Assembly: GCA_001695595.3 (NCBI GenBank)
Contig: MBPM02000035.1
Coordinates: 62,001-126,000, forward strand
Length of the DNA stretch: 64,000 nucleotides
DNA from: Plasmopara viticola
Lineage: Eukaryota > Oomycota > Peronosporomycetes > Peronosporales > Peronosporaceae
Direction: 5' to 3'
The translations under genes were made by a program, and so were the position numbers. Below are positions 23,101 through 34,920 of the stretch, in pieces. The notes under the pieces were generated by a model. It searched no databases. It was not told where the DNA came from and saw nothing but the letters and a program-made list of their open reading frames with translations. Numbering within the stretch: the first letter of the stretch is position 1; each line of letters opens with the position of its first letter.

Positions 23101-25125
23101 TACGACGTATGTGCGACAGACAGATGGCACTGCCAAAGCTGTAGTGACCCTGGACCGCTTGACAGAAACAGACGTCATACTTTCTCCTGATACAATAGAC
23201 AACCTTGCAGTGTCAGTGCGAGATCAGCCGATTAATTTACTGGTTGCTATTGATTTTTCTGCATCAAACATTCCTGCTTTCATTGAGTTGCTTCCTGCGA
23301 TCATTGCCGAACTTCAAAGTGCATACCGTGGAGTACCGAATGGTGTTCAGCTGGGTCTAATGAACGGCACAACACAGGTCGCCGTAACCTTTTACATAGA
23401 TCTTGTAGACTTTTTCGAGGCAACAAAAACACTTGATATATCAAGTACCGAAAACAAAGTTGACTGGGAATGGGTGGCAGCAGGTTTACTGGCGAGCAGT
23501 TCATCGTGGCCATCAACCGACCGTCGGCATCTAATCATTTTTGCGGGCGAAAGCCTTATTTCTGGCCAATCTGTCACTCTTCCGTCCTCATTGTTGCACC
23601 AGCTGCGCTCACAAAATGTTTTTGCATTTACTCTTTCACCAACGCAAGTAGAGTTCAAAAGTGGCAGCGACGTAGCAATTGTTTCTTATGGTACGACTCC
23701 TGCGATCCCGTCAACACTTCGCCAAGCATTCGAGCAGAAAGATGACAATTTGCCTTCGAGTGTAAACATTCTCAACGATGAAGCTCGACTTGTCTCGGTT
23801 GCTCAAGTGACAAATTTCTCCAGTGGCTCCAGCTTCTTACCAGTACTTCACATAACAATGGGATCTTTTCCAAGCTCAACGCAACTCCAAACTATCAACT
23901 CTTCGACTGTCTTGATTGGTATACCGGGTGGGCCTTTGCTGTCTATTGCAATCAGTCAACCTGAACGTGCATGTTTTCCCCCTACACAGCGTATACCCAC
24001 CGACTTGCTACCGCTGAGCGGATGGGTTGATGCGTGGCATCTCTTCAGCTTGGCCGACATTCAACGTCTCTGGAAATCTTCGAGGGATTCCTCCACTCTA
24101 AAAATGGTATTGCGCCAAGACACATCACTTCTTCGCCAATTTACCAGCACAATACTATCCGTCTATGACTCAACTTTTACACAGATTAGCTTAAAAAGGA
24201 CCTTCCCGGGCTCCCTCTTCGCTGTTGGACTGTCGTTAATTCTGCGCGGATACTGGAGATTGGCGTCAGACAATACGACAGCAAAGTGCCACATTCAGCT
24301 GACCATGGAAGGCATAAACACGAGTCTGACGACTTTTAAAGAAGTTTCGTTTTCCTCGCAAATTGTGCCATTTGAATGGAACTATGGATTCTTGCAAACC
24401 GTCATTCCGTGGGAATTGAGCAGTCTTATCCTCGCGATGCAATGCAACACGTCGTCCCCTGGAAATGTTGTCGAATGGGCAGCACTTGGGTTGTTTCCTG
24501 ATCCTACATTTGTTTGCACGTGCCCTCCCGGATTCTATCGGGATACTACTTCGAACTTAAATCTCAAGGACAGAAGCTGCGTACGATGCACTGCGGGTTC
24601 CTACTGCACTGCAGGGATCAAGCGGCAATGTCCAAGTAGCACATTTTCGTTTGGAGAAGCAGCTTCGTGCGAGACGTGTCGCGATGGCTGGATTTGCACT
24701 GATGGCCATGCACGAGTTTGTGACCCAGGAACCTATGCAACACCTACATCAACCTGTGAGATATGCCCAAGTGGCTATGCTTGTCAAAACGGAAAAAAAT
24801 CATTATGTCCACTTGGCACATTTTCTCTAGAGAAGGCGAGCGAATGTCAGAGTTGTCCTCCGGGTACAATATCTTATTCCGAAGGGTATGATTTTGATTA
24901 AGTACAATAAGCATAGATTGACAAGTACTTACCATTGTTCCAACTGCCCTCAGGTCATCCAGGTGCGAGCTCTGTCCAAGTGGGTGGACATCCAATTACC
25001 AGCGCAGCCGTTGCGTATCGTGTCCGCCCGGTGAAACAACTCTACAATCGGGTCAACACCCATGTACATCTTGTATTGCTTCGGACTTTCCACATCGCAA
25101 CCAATCTGAAGTATGCCTCTTATAA
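20147..25125 (+). CDS. Large secreted Kelch / Cys-rich GCC2-GCC3 / EGF / Calx-beta / vWA protein, two exons (~1636 aa)
   Basis: ATG at 20147 opens a hydrophobic signal peptide (MAWFRFITVVTQLFPIL, cleavage near 25-30). Exon 1 20147-24885, intron 24886-24953 (68 bp, GTATGA...CCTCAG), exon 2 24954-25125. Domains: Kelch-type repeats (~60-430; repeated GG after hydrophobic strands, such as RLLIIGG, VFIFGG, LALAGG, LFLVGG); a long Cys-rich tract of GCC2/GCC3 (ephrin-receptor-like) units (~434-815; CPAGSY, CPPGTLSS, CPRGFYS); one EGF-like module (~820-842; CSGNGEC...CSC); a Calx-beta-like beta-sandwich (~848-975); a vWA/integrin-beta-like domain (~1031-1170) with the MIDAS-type DFSAS motif at ~1036; a beta-rich region; and more GCC2/GCC3 units to the end. 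There are many N-glycosylation sites. A cell-surface or wall adhesion role is inferred. No transmembrane helix is seen at the C terminus; a further exon beyond a GTATGC at 25111 cannot be excluded. Confidence 0.85.
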
Positions 25126-25318
25126 ACAAATACGGTCTTCATCACCAGCACAACTAGTAAATTTATTATTGGTTGCTGTTGAGACTACACGCGCGCTAAG
25201 ATGTCAGCTACTTGCTGTTCAATGTCATTGGCAGATCTGTTGACGAAATTGCATAACACAGAGGTTACAATGACAAAAGTTGACGCTGCAGAAAACAAAA
25301 TTATTTCAATGAGCTCTC

Positions 25319-27508
25319 TTACTTTTGAGCTCGAAGCACCACTTCTTCCTTAGTTGCAGGTTTGTGCACAGCTGAGTAATCGGGGATGATCCGCTGGCCA
25401 CGCACATCGTCGCGTACCTTCCCATCCGCCGCTTTTTTCACGACTTCATTTTTCATCGAAACAAGGTCACGTAGACAGTCACAAATACGTCTCGTTGCCT
25501 CACACTCCTCTTTTAACGTCGTTAATTCGTAGCAGCAACTGCAGCGCCACCAAAAAATGCACAAAGCACGTCAAAATACCCTCGAAAGGTACGTTTTCTC
25601 AAAAGTAAAGGCATACTCGATTATGGATCCGACAGTGCCGTCAGCAGAGACGCGACCACTTTTGACAAGCTTAAGCAACGCATTTAAAGCGTAGAACTTG
25701 ATGAAAAAAGTGTATGCCGCGATTCCTTCTTGGCGTGATGACTCGCACATGTAGTTTTTACCTAATTCGCGCATTTGTTTGTCTGTGTATATACCTTTAC
25801 CATTTGCATCGTGAATTTCTGCCTTGCCTTCCACAGCTTTAAGCATTGCACGAGCATCTAAATTATAGTACAAATCGATGAAGGTTATCGGGCTGCGGTG
25901 GTTTACTCACTATCCTCGTACGAAAACCCCAGCACTACCTTTCATGTAATCGATAATTTCCACGCGAAAAATGTCTGCTTCAACGTGTGTGCGCTTTGAC
26001 TTGTTACGCGAACGAAACTTGTCTTCATTGCGAAGGACCGTATATACACTGCTGTAAAGCACCCACCTGTATGAAACAACAGCAAAAGCCTAAGTGACTA
26101 TCGAAAAGGATCATATTCCGTTCGTGAACAATTATTTACGCACCCAGGAGAAAGCTCGTTGATAGCTGGTGAAAGCGACGGAATGATGTGAGCTGGCGTA
26201 TTTATTAGAGAAAAAGGCAAGGCCACCGCCTGCGGCAGCGTAGTGACTGCAGTGGCGACCACAGAATATGGAGCCTTCACAAAGTTACAAGGAAACTTGA
26301 CATTGCATCCAAGTCCAAAGAAAATGCCTTCTCCTGGATACAATTCCTGGTCGGGAGCTTTTAATGTATGATTGCTACCAACGTTCGCTCCATATCCAAC
26401 ATTGCCTTTCCCTTGAGGCCAGATTGAGGCGATCAAAAGGGCTTGGTGGTGAAAACCCACAAATGGTCCAACAAAACTCGACGTTACTTCACCTCCAGCA
26501 ATCGATGTATTGGGTCCAATCACTGAGCTCGTGACATGACCGTGACGCTCCACGTGAGACGTATCACACAAGAACGCGTTATGAACGACACTGAGCGCCT
26601 CGATAGTTGAGTTCCACTGCACGATCGAATGGCGTACAATACTTTTATTTTTTATGACACTTGGCTCTTCATTTGTAGACAAAATGGTAGAGTTTGCCAC
26701 ATCACTGTCCTCTACGATTGCGTACTTACCCACAAAAGAGCCTTGAACACGATTGCACCCACGCACTAGTGCATTCTGTGCTACAATGGCCATGGGCGCC
26801 TCCGCCGCCGCCATGTACATATCTACGAACGAGTTGTACGCTATCAAGAAATCGACATCTTTTCTTCTTGTGACCACATCAACGCCCATCGCAAAGGGGA
26901 GATCAGCAACAACGCGGAGATCGCGACCACCCGTTTCTACTCCAATGTGAAGCAAGTTGCCGTTAGCAGAAACAACGGCATCCTTGCTCTCTGAACCCGT
27001 TACACTGATACATTTAATGACACACGCTTGTGCATCGACAAGGACGTCCCGGAGCACTAAAGTGTCCTTCACAAGTGCGTCGTTTAGCACCACTACGTTC
27101 TTTAATGCCGAATTATAGACACCGCACGCGAATGATATACCGTCCACGTCATGGTGAAACGCGTCAGAGAAGCAACCAAGTGCCACTTTTCCGTGGAATG
27201 AATTATGGCGAATACGCGATGTCTGCAGTGGTGCACATGCATCGGTCTTACGTACATGTTGCCAATTTTCAGCTAAAGCCACGTGAAGTCAGGACTCTTT
27301 TCTGCCTGACATTAAAATTGTTTTCGGGCCTACCTGAGTTGCCGTTGGCTTCGAGCGCGCGGACTTCAGCATCTGAGAGCTCGTAGAAGACGTCATTGAA
27401 CACGTTGCGGCAGGTTTCAATGTATTGTATGTGGTCAGTGTCTAACAGCGCCGAGAAATCGTGCGCTAATTCCTCAATCGTGCACCGCAATAGTTCGTCT
27501 TGGGGCAT
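25319..27508 (-). CDS. DUF4954 family left-handed beta-helix protein, five exons (638 aa)
   Basis: Assembled from five exons with in-frame GT-AG junctions: 27508-27334, 27272-26144, 26066-25939, 25857-25593, 25538-25319 (introns 61, 77, 81 and 54 bp). The sum is 1917 nt, an exact 639 codons. ATG at 27508. The N-terminal block ELSDAEVRALEANGNS joins AENWQHVRK across intron 1, then RHNSFHGKVALGCF: the pattern I remember for DUF4954, whose known members of about 650 aa are mostly bacterial (Bacteroidota). The middle (~110-400) is rich in Val/Ile/Ala hexapeptide-like turns (FVGKYAIVEDSDV, SVIGPNTSIAGGEV, GYGANVGSNH), as in left-handed beta-helix sugar-nucleotide enzymes. The C-terminal part has WVLYSSVYTVLRNEDKFRSR, GKNYMCESSRQEGIAAYTFF and RGQRIIPDY. 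Biochemical function is unknown; acyl- or nucleotidyl-transferase relatives only suggest nucleotide-sugar chemistry. It is divergent from POLD1. Confidence 0.8.
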
Positions 27509-27685
27509 GGCGTAATGTGGATGTGCCAGCCGAGTATAGTGTGTGCAATATGCTCCATATCCTCTACATTTTGTATCCGAGCAGCTTTGACTGCCGAAAA
27601 GTATTATGGACCATAGCTCTATTTTATGTGTTGTACATCAGCCCTGCATGTTGTTTTTGGCGGGAACATTTTCGATCCGGGGACC
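27509..27685. promoter_or_regulatory. Divergent promoter between DUF4954 gene and POLD1, with an E2F-type site
   Basis: Only 177 bp separate the two start codons. At 27656-27666 lies TTTGGCGGGAA, an exact match to the E2F/DP consensus (TTTSSCGC/GGGAA type), 20 bp before the POLD1 start codon. E2F control of replication genes is well established in plants and animals; its action here is inferred from the motif and position. Confidence 0.5.
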
Positions 27686-30600
27686 ATGGCGGTTCTAAAG
27701 CGCGGGTCTCCACCAAGCACTTTGATGGAGCTAAAGAAGCCGCGACTGAATACACATGGTGCCAAATATGAACCTACAACGTTTGCAGATGATTTACAAC
27801 GCATGACGCCCATTTCCACCAAAGCCAGCTCCTGGCCACGCAAGCCTATGTTACCCGTAGACCCGAGCGCGGACTCGATCGCGTTTCAGTGGATCGACAT
27901 TGACATGTACGACGGTCCGCCACTGAAAACGAATCCAAAGAAGGGAGCAGATGTCCCGGGTCTCAAGGCTTCAAGTGATAGCAGTCAGAACGCTGCTATC
28001 ATTCGCCTCTTTGGTGTAACCATTGAGGGCCACAGCATCCTCATGCATGTACATGGTGTGCTTCCCTATTTTTACGCTGCTTGTCCCGACAAGTTTGAGG
28101 AAAGCAAGTGTGGTGAGGTACGGACGGCACTGGACGCGGCGATTAGCCAACGGGACAGAGATAGTGGTAGCAATGCTCGCGTTGTGGGCGTCCAGGTCGT
28201 GAGGGACAAGATGTCTATCTATGGATATCAATTTGACCGTACAACGACACTTTTCAAAATCTTTTTGAGTATGCCTAGCTACGTACCAAAGCTCAGGAGT
28301 GCTCTAGAAGCAGGACTCACACTACCTGGCTGCGACTTTCGCAATTACCAGACTTACGAAAGTAATGTGCCGTTTATTCTCCGTTTTATGATTGATGAAG
28401 AAATTAGCGGATGTAATTGGGTGGAAGCACCCAAAGGAACGTACGCCGTTCGCTCAGCAATGCACAAGACGTCACTGTGTCAGCTTGAAATCGATATTAC
28501 GTATAATAACCTCGTGAGCCATCGGCCTGAGGGAGAGTGGGGAAAAGTAGCGCCTTTTCGGATCTTGAGCTTTGATATTGAGTGCATGGGTCGAAAGGGG
28601 CACTTTCCAGAAGCGGAGCAGGACCCAGTGATTCAAATCGCAAACGTTGTACAGGAACAGGGAATACACACGCCAATTATTCGTAACGTGTTTGTACTTA
28701 ACACTTGCAAACCCATCGTTGGTGCTCATGTGATGGAGTTTGAGGAGGAAGGAGAGATGCTAAAAAAGTGGGCTCGCTTTGTGCAAGAGGTGGATCCAGA
28801 CATTATCACGGGGTATAATATCGCTAACTTTGACATTCCGTACGTGCTCAACCGCGGCAAAGCGCTTAAGTTGCAAGACTACAATCTCCTCGGCCGGTTG
28901 GTGAACTCGTACGTACTCTCTGTTTACTTAATACTTATTCAATGCACTAAAATGACTTAATTTAAAACGCAGAGCGGTCTTCATGGAAAAGAAAACTTTT
29001 AGCTCAGCGCAATATGGCAAAAGTGAGAACGTCAAGACGACGATTCACGGACGATGTATGTTTGATCTACTGCCAATCATGCGCCGCAGTCAGAACTTGA
29101 GTTCGTATTCATTGAATGCAGTAAGTGCTGCGTTTTTGGGCCAGCAAAAGGAAGATGTACCTCACGGGATCATCAGCGATCTACAAGCTGGTACAGATGA
29201 TGACCGCCATCGTCTTGCAGTTTATTGTCTAAAGGATGCCTACTTACCATTGCGGTTGCTGGACAAGCTTTCATACTTGGTCAATTTTATCGAAATGGCT
29301 CGTGTATCTGGGGTTCCAATCGACTTTTTGATTGAGCGTGGACAGCAGATCAAGGTATTTTCCATGCTGTTGCGCAAGTGTAAAGACGCGTCACTTGTTG
29401 TACCGACACTACCTCGGTCGCAGACCAGCGAAGATGCAGGATATGAGGGCGCTACAGTTATTGAGCCGAAAAAAGCGTTTTATTCCGTGCCGATCGCGAC
29501 GCTCGATTTTGCCTCACTGTACCCGTCTATTATGCAAGCGTTTAATCTGTGCTACTCTACGCTTGTAGCGCCTGGAGACGTAGACAAACTAGCTCTTGGT
29601 GACTACGAAAAATCCCCGTCGGGTGATATATTTGTAACAAGTAAGAAGAAAAAGGGTATCTTGCCGCTAATTTTGGAGGAAGTGCTGGCAGCGCGTAAGC
29701 AGGCGAAGCGAGACATGAACGCAGCCACTGATCCAATGGAAAAGGCTGTGCAGAATGGTCGACAATTGGCCCTTAAGGTGAGTGCCAACTCCGTGTACGG
29801 TTTTACTGGTGCAATTGTTGGCCAGATGCCGTGTATCCCAATCGCATCCAGTACTACGGCTTATGGACGCCAGCTGCTCTTTCGAACACAAGAAGAAGTC
29901 GAGCGGGTGTATACAATTGCAAATGGCTACAAGGCCGACGCACAAGTGGTGTACGGTGATACGGACTCTGTGATGATCAAGTTTGGTGTTGATACAGTTG
30001 AGGAAGCCATGCCGCTTGCCGAGGAAGCTGCCAAGCGCGTGTCTAAAATTTTTCCAGATCCGATCAAGCTTGAGTTTGAAAAGGTTTATTTTCCCTACTT
30101 ATTAATGAACAAAAAACGGTATGCTGGTTTGCTCTGGACGAAGCCGGATCAGTACGACAAGCTGGACTCGAAAGGGCTCGAAACTGTGCGTCGCGACAAT
30201 TGCCTACTAGTGCGACGTATGGTTGATACGGTTTTGCGCAAAATTCTCATCAATCGTGACGTATCGAGTGCCATTTCGTACACGAAAAACATCATTTCGG
30301 ATCTGTTGCAAAATCGTATTGATATTTCACTGCTGGTCATCACAAAAGGTTTAAAGAAGACGGTGGATCAGAACGACTATAAAGTAAAACAAGCTCACAC
30401 TGAGCTAGCTGAACGCATGCGCAAGCGTGATCCAGGCTCGGCCCCAGCCCTGGGCGAGCGAATCGCCTATGTAATCATTGACAAAGGGAAGGCCACTCCA
30501 TTGTACGAAAAGGCGGAAGATCCAGTATATGCATTAGAGAACAGTGTCCCAATTGATTGCGACTACTACATGAAGCAGCAGCTGCAAAATCCACTCGAAC

Positions 30601-31019
30601 GCATCTTTGAGCCCATTATCGGTTTGAGCAAGGTCAAGTCGGATCTTCTTAACGGTGCTCACACCCTAAAGCGCTCAAAGCCTATGCTAAAGCAAAATAG
30701 CGGTGGCATGATGAACTTTGCCGTGAAAAAAGTTAAGTGTCTTGGTTGTAAGGCACCGCTGAACGGCAAGGGTGCCCTTTGCCGCAGCTGTATCGAGCGC
30801 GAGGCGGAGGTATACTCACGTCAACTCGAGTCGGTCAACGAGCTGGAGCACCTGTTTGCACGGTTATGGACACAGTGCCAAAATTGCCAGGGTAGTCTGC
30901 ATCAAGACGTTCTGTGCTCTAGTCGCGATTGCCCTATCTTTTATAAGCGTATCAAGGTGCAGAAAGACCTTGGAGAAGCCCAGACAGCATTGGAGCGTTT
31001 TCAATCCGTGGATTGGTAA
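27686..31019 (+). CDS. POLD1: DNA polymerase delta catalytic subunit, two exons (1089 aa)
   Basis: Exon 1 27686-28908, intron 28909-28972 (64 bp, GTACGT...ACGCAG), exon 2 28973-31019. Start chosen at ATG 27686 (MAVLKRGSPP, context GGACCATGG); an in-frame ATG at 27626 would put the E2F-type site inside the coding sequence. B-family replicative polymerase. Exonuclease: Exo I FDIECMG (D~297), Exo II GYNIANFDIPY (~377), Exo III YCLKD (~492). Polymerase: motif A LDFASLYPSIM (~585), motif B KVSANSVYGFTGA, motif C YGDTDSVM (~735). C terminus: CysA CLGC...LCRSC and CysB CQNC...CSSRDC, the latter binding a 4Fe-4S cluster in yeast Pol3. All catalytic Asp/Glu residues seen are present. Length matches human (1107) and yeast (1097). 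It replicates the lagging strand and proofreads in the nucleus. The Fe-S cluster links it in function to NBP35, also encoded in this window. Confidence 0.97.
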
Positions 31020-34000
31020 CAAGTCGCATCACAGTATATGTATGTTGTACACCAAAAAGAAGGTAAAAGCTTAATTTTAGCATTATGCTCCCACAAAAAT
31101 TTCATGGAAATATTATCGAACTTTGATCATAACCAGCACAAATTTAAATTAGACGGGGAATATCAAACAGTCGTTCATTGATGTACCGTATTTTCCTGCA
31201 CGCCAACGCTGTGAAAAGCCTGCGAGATATCGCCACACTTGTAAGATCTTGCAGTCATTCCTACGTCTGCGCGGGTAGAATTGACTACCTCATCCTCTTG
31301 CAATGGGCTCGTGACAAACAGAACCACCTTTCCGCACCTTTTGGGCGCGCACTATGCTCCCACTAAAAGTCTTGCCGGCTTTCATGGACCTGAGGAAGCG
31401 GCTGAATTGACAGCCTCCCTGATGTCAATCAGCGTGGATTGTCTACAGCGCTCAAATTTTACGAGCAAAGTTAACAACCTAGAGTTCAGGCAGCACACTT
31501 CGGTAGCCCTGGCGGGCTGGCTGATCTTAAACTAGAATAATTGACTGGCTAGTGACTTCGAGATAGCCCTGGCTGTCAAGTTGAAGACTTCGATGGCACG
31601 AAGTTAATTCTTATTCTTGACAAGGATGAACGTGACTTGATCTTTCGATTGCAGTAAAATATAAAAACACGAGACCTCCATCAATCTGTGGAACCGGCTA
31701 GCCGCCTAGATCGGAAATTAGTGAGTAAAGGAAAGCAAGGCAGCCAACCAAATTTGGGAAAAATCGGGCATTCTGATGTTTTCACAAAAGAGCACGTGAT
31801 GACGTCTTCTTTAGCGAAGAGCTAAGCTCTGCTGACAGCACCGGTTGCTGAGGCTTTAAAGGTAGTGCGCCAAATGTGACAACACAGTCCCACAAATGTC
31901 TATTCTAGCTCCATCAAGTGTAGGGATTTAAGTTCCGCAAACAAGACTCAGTGGACAATGCAGCTTTGAAAGCATACCACCAACAAGTGCATTTATGGAA
32001 AGCCTGCAAGCGGGCAGCACAGTTTTGCAAGACAAAATATGTAAGAAAGTATAATTCATACGCGAATTAGATAGCTCTGTAAGAAAAGAACGGAATAAAA
32101 GCGATGTTATCCTGAGTGTCACAAACAATATCGTGGTTTACAACGAAATGTCCACAGAAATAAACGACACTTTATTAGGTTGTTGTGCCACGGCAGGTGC
32201 GCATCAAATAGAGGCATTGCCGGGAATAGCAGAGTAACACAACCTCAGAGCTCGAGCGATTAAAATCTTGGCCGAAACGGTTGCGGACAGGATCTTGAAG
32301 TAGAGTTACCAAGGAGTATAATCTCTTTTATGGATTAAATCGTATCCTTCGTATTGGGTGAAGACGGTTTCAATTACAGTTGACGTCGCGCTTGGACTCA
32401 AAGCTGTTAAAAAAATTCCACCAGCAAAGATTATATCTCCAGCATAGAAAATATACCACACGAAGCCAGAGCGTATCACACTACTTTGTGGAGTGTGACA
32501 TCAGTCACACGATGTTTTGAGGTCAAAGGTATTGCTTGGAGCTAAGGGATTGACTTGGAAAAATGTCCATGGATGTTTACTGCGTGTTAGTAGGAATTAC
32601 TATGGTATATAGAAGCGCGGAGTGGCACGTACATTACTCAACGATGCTCGTAAGAAGCGTGTGGTTGGCGCTTAGTCAAAGACACTGCGCATGGAATTTA
32701 AAGTACCCAGCGATATCCGTAGAAAACAGTATTCGCTGCATGCCGCTTTGGCTTTCAGCTTAGACATCCTGCGCGAGGCTTTGCCGATGCGCGTGAAGAG
32801 TCGCTTTGCCATTTTAGCAAAACTTGTAGATAACAATGTTCACTGCATATCATGCAATGTATGGCCGGCTGTAGTCGAAGACATCAAGAGCGCGGTCCTT
32901 ACATTGCACGTGGAGTGGCACGTGACCCACTGAGTAACACTCGTCATATATTGCTCGCACATTACCATGCTAGATATGACTGGATGTGAGCCAAAACATT
33001 AAGAGTGCGGGCCTGACGATACACATGGTCGCTTGATCAAATAGACAACGCTCATCATGGACAGCGTTTGCTGTACGTCCGGCGTGGCACAGTCAAACGA
33101 AGGTCGTAGTGAATACGGCACTTTGTATTCTTTGCTTGTAAAGAGACACGCTGAGTGGGTGCTCGATTGAGCAGAGCACTTCTTTGGACGTCAATGTAGA
33201 CATTGGTGCGTCATTTGTGGCGTCGCGATTGACGCATTAATAATGGTGTCCATCATGCAGCGCATAGTGTCTCATCGTGGACGGGAAGCATTTAAGGTAA
33301 AGATTTCAAAAGTGACGGTAGCGCTCGGCTATATAACTTATATAGGGGATCGCCGATGCAGTTGAAGATAAGATAAGCCTAAAGCTTGTTTTGCTAGTTA
33401 AAGCTTTGCTTGAGTTAGACGAGATGTCTATGACAGAGCTTGAATAGACTTTTAAAGCTTAATCCACAGCCAGCACTGTGGTCATTAAGCCTGAAGAAGA
33501 AATATCACTTTCATAAAGAAATCTAGTGCACGGAGTAGATCTTCGATCCTGAAGCATCTAGTGGATTGGTACTATCTTCAAAGAAAGAAATACCAGGATG
33601 ATATAAAACGAGACCCGCCTTTAGCGCTACCACTCAATAAAGGTATATGGCCAAAAATTGCCTTAATCAAGAAATCAAATTTTGCAAGACATGACAGTGA
33701 AATTACCAACGAAGCGGTGTGACGTAACCGAAGCATTCTTTCATAGAAAGAACAAGGCGTAAAAGAATTGATAGGTGACGTTTCTATTTTACTTCAATTT
33801 TTGAGGTCGAAGCTTAGGCTCATCGTACACATTTACGATACGCTAACTGTCGCAGCACGGACGTCGAATCATGAGTAATATCTTACAAATAATTAAAGCG
33901 GAATGTATAGTGTACAGTGCACTCCACTTATTATTTATTTGACAAATTCATCAGCTTCTTATGCAATAGAACGACATACGGTTGACCGTGGTCAAAATTC

Positions 34001-34425
34001 CGAGTGGTATAGTCTATGAGTGAGCGTTTCTCAAGGAAGCTCGAGCCTGTCTGCGACATTTGATCGTCTAGTATTGCAGCTCACCGGGTGTATGCACATA
34101 CAAATTTTGACATTCGTTGTCCATAGGCGTGCAGAGCATGGAAAATTGGACGTGAAAAACTACAATTCACTTGTACAGAGTGCTCGAATGCGTATTCATA
34201 CATAAGCACTGCACGAATGCAGCTGAATGCGTCTATGGCACAGGTAAGATTACCATTTAGGGTGCTTTCTCGGTAGAAATAACAAACTTTGGGTAGATTT
34301 CACACAGTCAACGCCATATTAGAAGGGTCAATTTCATTTAACCAGAAAAACTTGCGGGATTAGTTGGGACTGGCCAGTTGCATTCTTCAGTATAGTGCGA
34401 ATCTTGCTTGAATTTATTGACTGCT
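31020..34425. other. Gene-free DNA, probably decayed retroelements
   Basis: 3.4 kb with no credible gene; open frames are short and of random composition. At ~33060-33440 there is an LTR-like piece with a TATA-box pair (TATATAACTTATATAGG at 33332-33348) followed by AGATAAGATAAGCC, but no partner copy was found. Related GTGGAGTGGCACGT and GAGTGGCACGTACATTAC words recur near 32620 and 32915. Confidence 0.35.
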
Positions 34426-34429
34426 GTCC

Positions 34430-34920
34430 AAGCTCCTTTAGAAATAAAAACGGATTAAAGACGCTTAACACCAAAAAGCGCTTGACATGGTTCACGCGTT
34501 GATACTGGACTTGTTGGATGTCGAACGACTACCCATTATCGCGTGCGACGCGTCCAACTGTACCAATTGTACCGCACTGCTGCAAGTAGATGATAAGGAA
34601 CAGGATTGAGGTTTCGCACTCGAGTATCAGCAGGTCAAGGCTGCCGAAAAGAGCTATCATAAAGTTGTGCTGGAACAGTAGCTCCTTTTTTAATTATCTT
34701 TCGTAAATGCTCGCCCTAAGTAAACAGATGTTACACGTGAACAGCCTTGAGTCTTTCTTAAGAGTGACAGCTGTGACTCTAGCGGCGAAACTGTAATGGA
34801 ACAGCCGCATCTGCTTAGCTACCACGATCACCAGCACATGCACCATACTTTTATCAATGGTAGACATCCCTCGATCCTCCCCAAAGTAGATCAATATTTC
34901 AAGACGATGGCTGAAGATTA
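34430..34920 (+). mobile_element. Ty3/gypsy reverse transcriptase-RNase H remnant
   Basis: The plus strand reads DMVHALILDLLDVERLPIIA then CDASN, ALLQVDDKEQD (stop), EYQQVKAAEKSYHK. This is the junction between RT and RNase H of gypsy elements: the CDAS catalytic-Asp block, LLQ-D and the K-AEK-Y block. Two in-frame stops show that it is dead. No integrase or LTR can be attached with confidence. Confidence 0.65.

Noticed and set aside
25319..27508. Bacterial contamination as the source of the DUF4954 gene
   Set aside because: Four short in-frame GT-AG introns and tight linkage to POLD1 show that it is nuclear.
33060..33440. Solo LTR with TATA box
   Set aside because: Suggestive TATA and A-rich words, but no second copy, no TG...CA ends and no target-site duplication could be found.
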